Source of the DNA: Desulfallas sp. Bu1-1
GTDB taxonomy: Bacteria; Bacillota; Desulfotomaculia; Desulfotomaculales; Desulfallaceae
Reading direction: 5' to 3'
Length of the DNA: 64,000 nucleotides
Assembly: GCF_015594625.1 (NCBI RefSeq)
Contig: NZ_JADNRQ010000006.1
Span: 124,001-188,000, forward strand
The notes under the pieces were generated by a model. It saw only the letters and a program-made list of their open reading frames with translations, was not told the DNA's origin and made no database searches. This document shows, one piece after another, positions 62,587 to 64,000 of the stretch. Made by a program: the position numbers and the translations under genes. Within the stretch, counting starts at the first letter, position 1. Each line of letters opens with the position of its first letter.

Positions 62587-63462
62587 CTACGTAGGCGCGG
62601 TAAGGACATTGCGGAAGTTTTTATCCAGTGGGAAGAGAAATATGTCCTTAATAGGTTTATCCTTGAGTTTATGGGTGTCAAGTTTGCCTCGTCCCTGGGT
62701 CTGCCCGACATAGATCCAGTTGGCGGCGCGGTAGCAGGTTCCATGGAATCGATTCTGTTCCACGAAGGTTTCCATCAAAACAGGCCGGTAGGCATATAGC
62801 TCCTCCCAATCGGAGGCCACCTGGGCGGCTAAAAGGCTGAGTATGCTGGAGGCAAGGTTTTTGACCTGCACCCAGGGGAGGATTAAGAAACGGGCTTGGT
62901 TGATTACAAGGTGAAGGCGCTGTTCCCTTTGGATAGGCGTCCAACCGATGAACAGATCCCGCGGCGCCACCTTCCAGGCGGCGGCTCCCATTCCGATCGC
63001 GCCCAGGAGGTGGGTTTCGTTCCTGATCAGGTAGCGGATCTGGGCTCCGGGCAGAGAGGTGTAGCCGAGGTAATGATAGCGCGCTATCAACTCGTTCCAA
63101 AGCCGTGAGTCTTTAGGGCGGGCTACGCGGTGCAAAGCAAGAGGGCCGAGGTCCCGGCGAGTGCCGGTGAGCGTTGGACCGGGATCTGTGGCTGGTGTCG
63201 GTTGAGGGTTCCAACGGCCATTGCCGTTACCACCACGCGGTGGCGGCAATTCGAGTAAGCCGTCACGGTGCATGCGCAAAAGGGCCACCCGGGCGGACAT
63301 AAGTTTGGGATCTCCGTCCGGCTTGACCCAGGCGAGACTTTGACAGACGGCGCGGGCAATCGCAGCTCTGGTGGGATGCTCTTCGGGCCGGGCAATGATG
63401 GACCGGATCAGGTCCAACTCGGCGGCGGTAAAATCACGGCCGCAGTAACGCACCTTTTTCAT
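62587..63462 (-). CDS. DruA/DUF4338-family protein
   Basis: The 291-residue protein matches the DUF4338 family, including DruA of the Druantia anti-phage system. It has VRYCGRDFTAAELDLIRSII at the N-terminus, ALHRVARPKDSRLWNELIARYHYLGYTSLPGAQIRYLI in the middle, and AANWIYVGQTQGRGK with KDIFLFPL near the end. Many DUF4338 proteins are coded inside or beside IS66-like elements instead of full Druantia operons. Here the start overlaps the end of an IS66-type transposase by four bases and no druB-E genes are seen, so a transposon accessory protein is more likely than a complete defence system. Confidence 0.82.
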   Translation of the reverse strand: MKKVRYCGRDFTAAELDLIRSIIARPEEHPTRAAIARAVCQSLAWVKPDGDPKLMSARVALLRMHRDGLLELPPPRGGNGNGRWNPQPTPATDPGPTLTGTRRDLGPLALHRVARPKDSRLWNELIARYHYLGYTSLPGAQIRYLIRNETHLLGAIGMGAAAWKVAPRDLFIGWTPIQREQRLHLVINQARFLILPWVQVKNLASSILSLLAAQVASDWEELYAYRPVLMETFVEQNRFHGTCYRAANWIYVGQTQGRGKLDTHKLKDKPIKDIFLFPLDKNFRNVLTAPT

Positions 63463-64000
63463 GGGCTCCTCCCAATGACCCGGGCCTTCTTATCCGCATC
63501 GCTCATCATCCAGGGCAGGAACCGGTCAAGGGCATCCCCCTCCAGGGGCTTGGCGCAGTTGTTGGCGCAAGCAGTCAAGAGGTCGTTGAGGTAGGTGAGA
63601 GGGTTAAGGTTTGCACGGGCGGCAGTGGCGGCAATCGTCCACATCATGGTGCCAAACTCGCCGCTCCACCTGGAACCGGACCCGTAGAAGTTCTTGCGTC
63701 CCACGACTGGAGTGCGCAATACGCGTTCCATGAAATTGTTGTCCAGCGGTAACATGGGGTTATCCAGGAAACGGGTCAGGCCCTCTCGGTGCCGTTGCAT
63801 TGTTCCGAGCACATCACGGCTGGCCGGAGGTATTGTCCGATCCGTTAGTTGAGAGCGCCAGGCTGCCTCAATTTCGTCCCTGACGAAGCGGCGCAGTTCG
63901 TCATCGGCTTCCAGGTAACTCCGGGTGCCGGGTGAGAGTTCTTGCCGGGCCACATGGAGGCGGTATGGGGTGGCGATTCTATCCCGCCACTCATCCGTCC
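63459..64000 (-). CDS. IS66-family transposase, C-terminal part (runs off the window)
   Basis: The frame stays open to the window edge, so the gene continues beyond 64000. It shows the C-terminal IS66 DDE region: PLDNNFMERVLRTPVVGRKNFYGSGSRWSGEFGTMMWTIAATAARANLNPLTYLNDLL. The Glu of the NNFMER block corresponds to the last catalytic acidic residue. It ends in an ATGA overlap with the DUF4338 gene, implying one transcript for both. The right or left end of the element is not identified within the window. Confidence 0.85.
   Translation of the reverse strand, partial: TDEWRDRIATPYRLHVARQELSPGTRSYLEADDELRRFVRDEIEAAWRSQLTDRTIPPASRDVLGTMQRHREGLTRFLDNPMLPLDNNFMERVLRTPVVGRKNFYGSGSRWSGEFGTMMWTIAATAARANLNPLTYLNDLLTACANNCAKPLEGDALDRFLPWMMSDADKKARVIGRSP

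Overview
The window reads as chromosome of an anaerobic, Gram-positive-type Firmicute, most likely of the Desulfotomaculum/Pelotomaculum (Peptococcaceae) group. This is inferred from gene content, not from a marker gene. The evidence is strong AGGAGG-type ribosome sites, many sigma-54 controls, a Tat-exported [FeFe] hydrogenase with HydEFG maturases, a glycyl radical enzyme, TAXI-TRAP transport, and CoA-dependent cyclohexanecarboxylate-type degradation. No rRNA, tRNA or CRISPR array was recognised.

Layout. 1-715: an Uma2 nuclease relic. 715-7650: a sigma-54 module. A histidine kinase and NtrC-type regulator (minus strand) are flanked by two target operons, a TauE/SafE exporter operon (minus) and a CBS-domain pair (plus). 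Each target has a -24/-12 promoter and an upstream pair of GGGCAAA-type operators. 7650-8255: two similar terminators around a 155-bp piece of hydG, then the leader of the next operon. 8256-18502: glycyl radical enzyme, its activase, a BASS transporter, a DUF3870 protein, two beta-hydroxyacid dehydrogenases and a TAXI-TRAP system; the substrate is unknown. 18743-24341 (minus): a [FeFe]-hydrogenase maturation operon, TM1266 regulator-aspA-hydF-hydE-hydG, with a leader peptide and an attenuator-like terminator. 24681-29515 (plus, divergent): tatA, tatC, a Tat-signal [FeFe] hydrogenase, a ferredoxin subunit and an NrfD membrane subunit. 29947-34492: a LysR regulator, then bioF-bioD-bioA (minus) with two BirA-type operators.

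34680-45900 is an accessory island. It holds an IS1634-type transposase relic, a MITE-like element with nested inverted repeats, an HTH protein, radC coupled to a type III-like mod-res pair, DUF1670 genes (one frameshifted), and a possible transposase relic. 44232-55875: a sensor-less sigma-54 activator, then an operon set with acyl-CoA dehydrogenase, MaoC protein, truncated etfA, two SDRs (one BadH-like), a soluble chemoreceptor-like protein, a BadI-like ring hydrolase, a thiolase and two crotonases (one frameshifted). Two sigma-54 promoters with shared upstream boxes drive it. The genes fit conversion of cyclohexanecarboxyl-CoA-type compounds towards pimeloyl-CoA and beta-oxidation. 55876-57900 and 61316-62580 are decaying DNA with gene fragments. 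Between them lie two CrtI/phytoene-desaturase-like flavoproteins. The window ends in an IS66-type transposase overlapping a DruA/DUF4338 gene.

The strongest leads are regulatory. Two independent sigma-54 circuits each tie an activator to two promoters with matching upstream sites, and the hydrogenase-maturation operon has a leader peptide-attenuator arrangement. All functional statements rest on motif and family recognition by eye; no database search was run.
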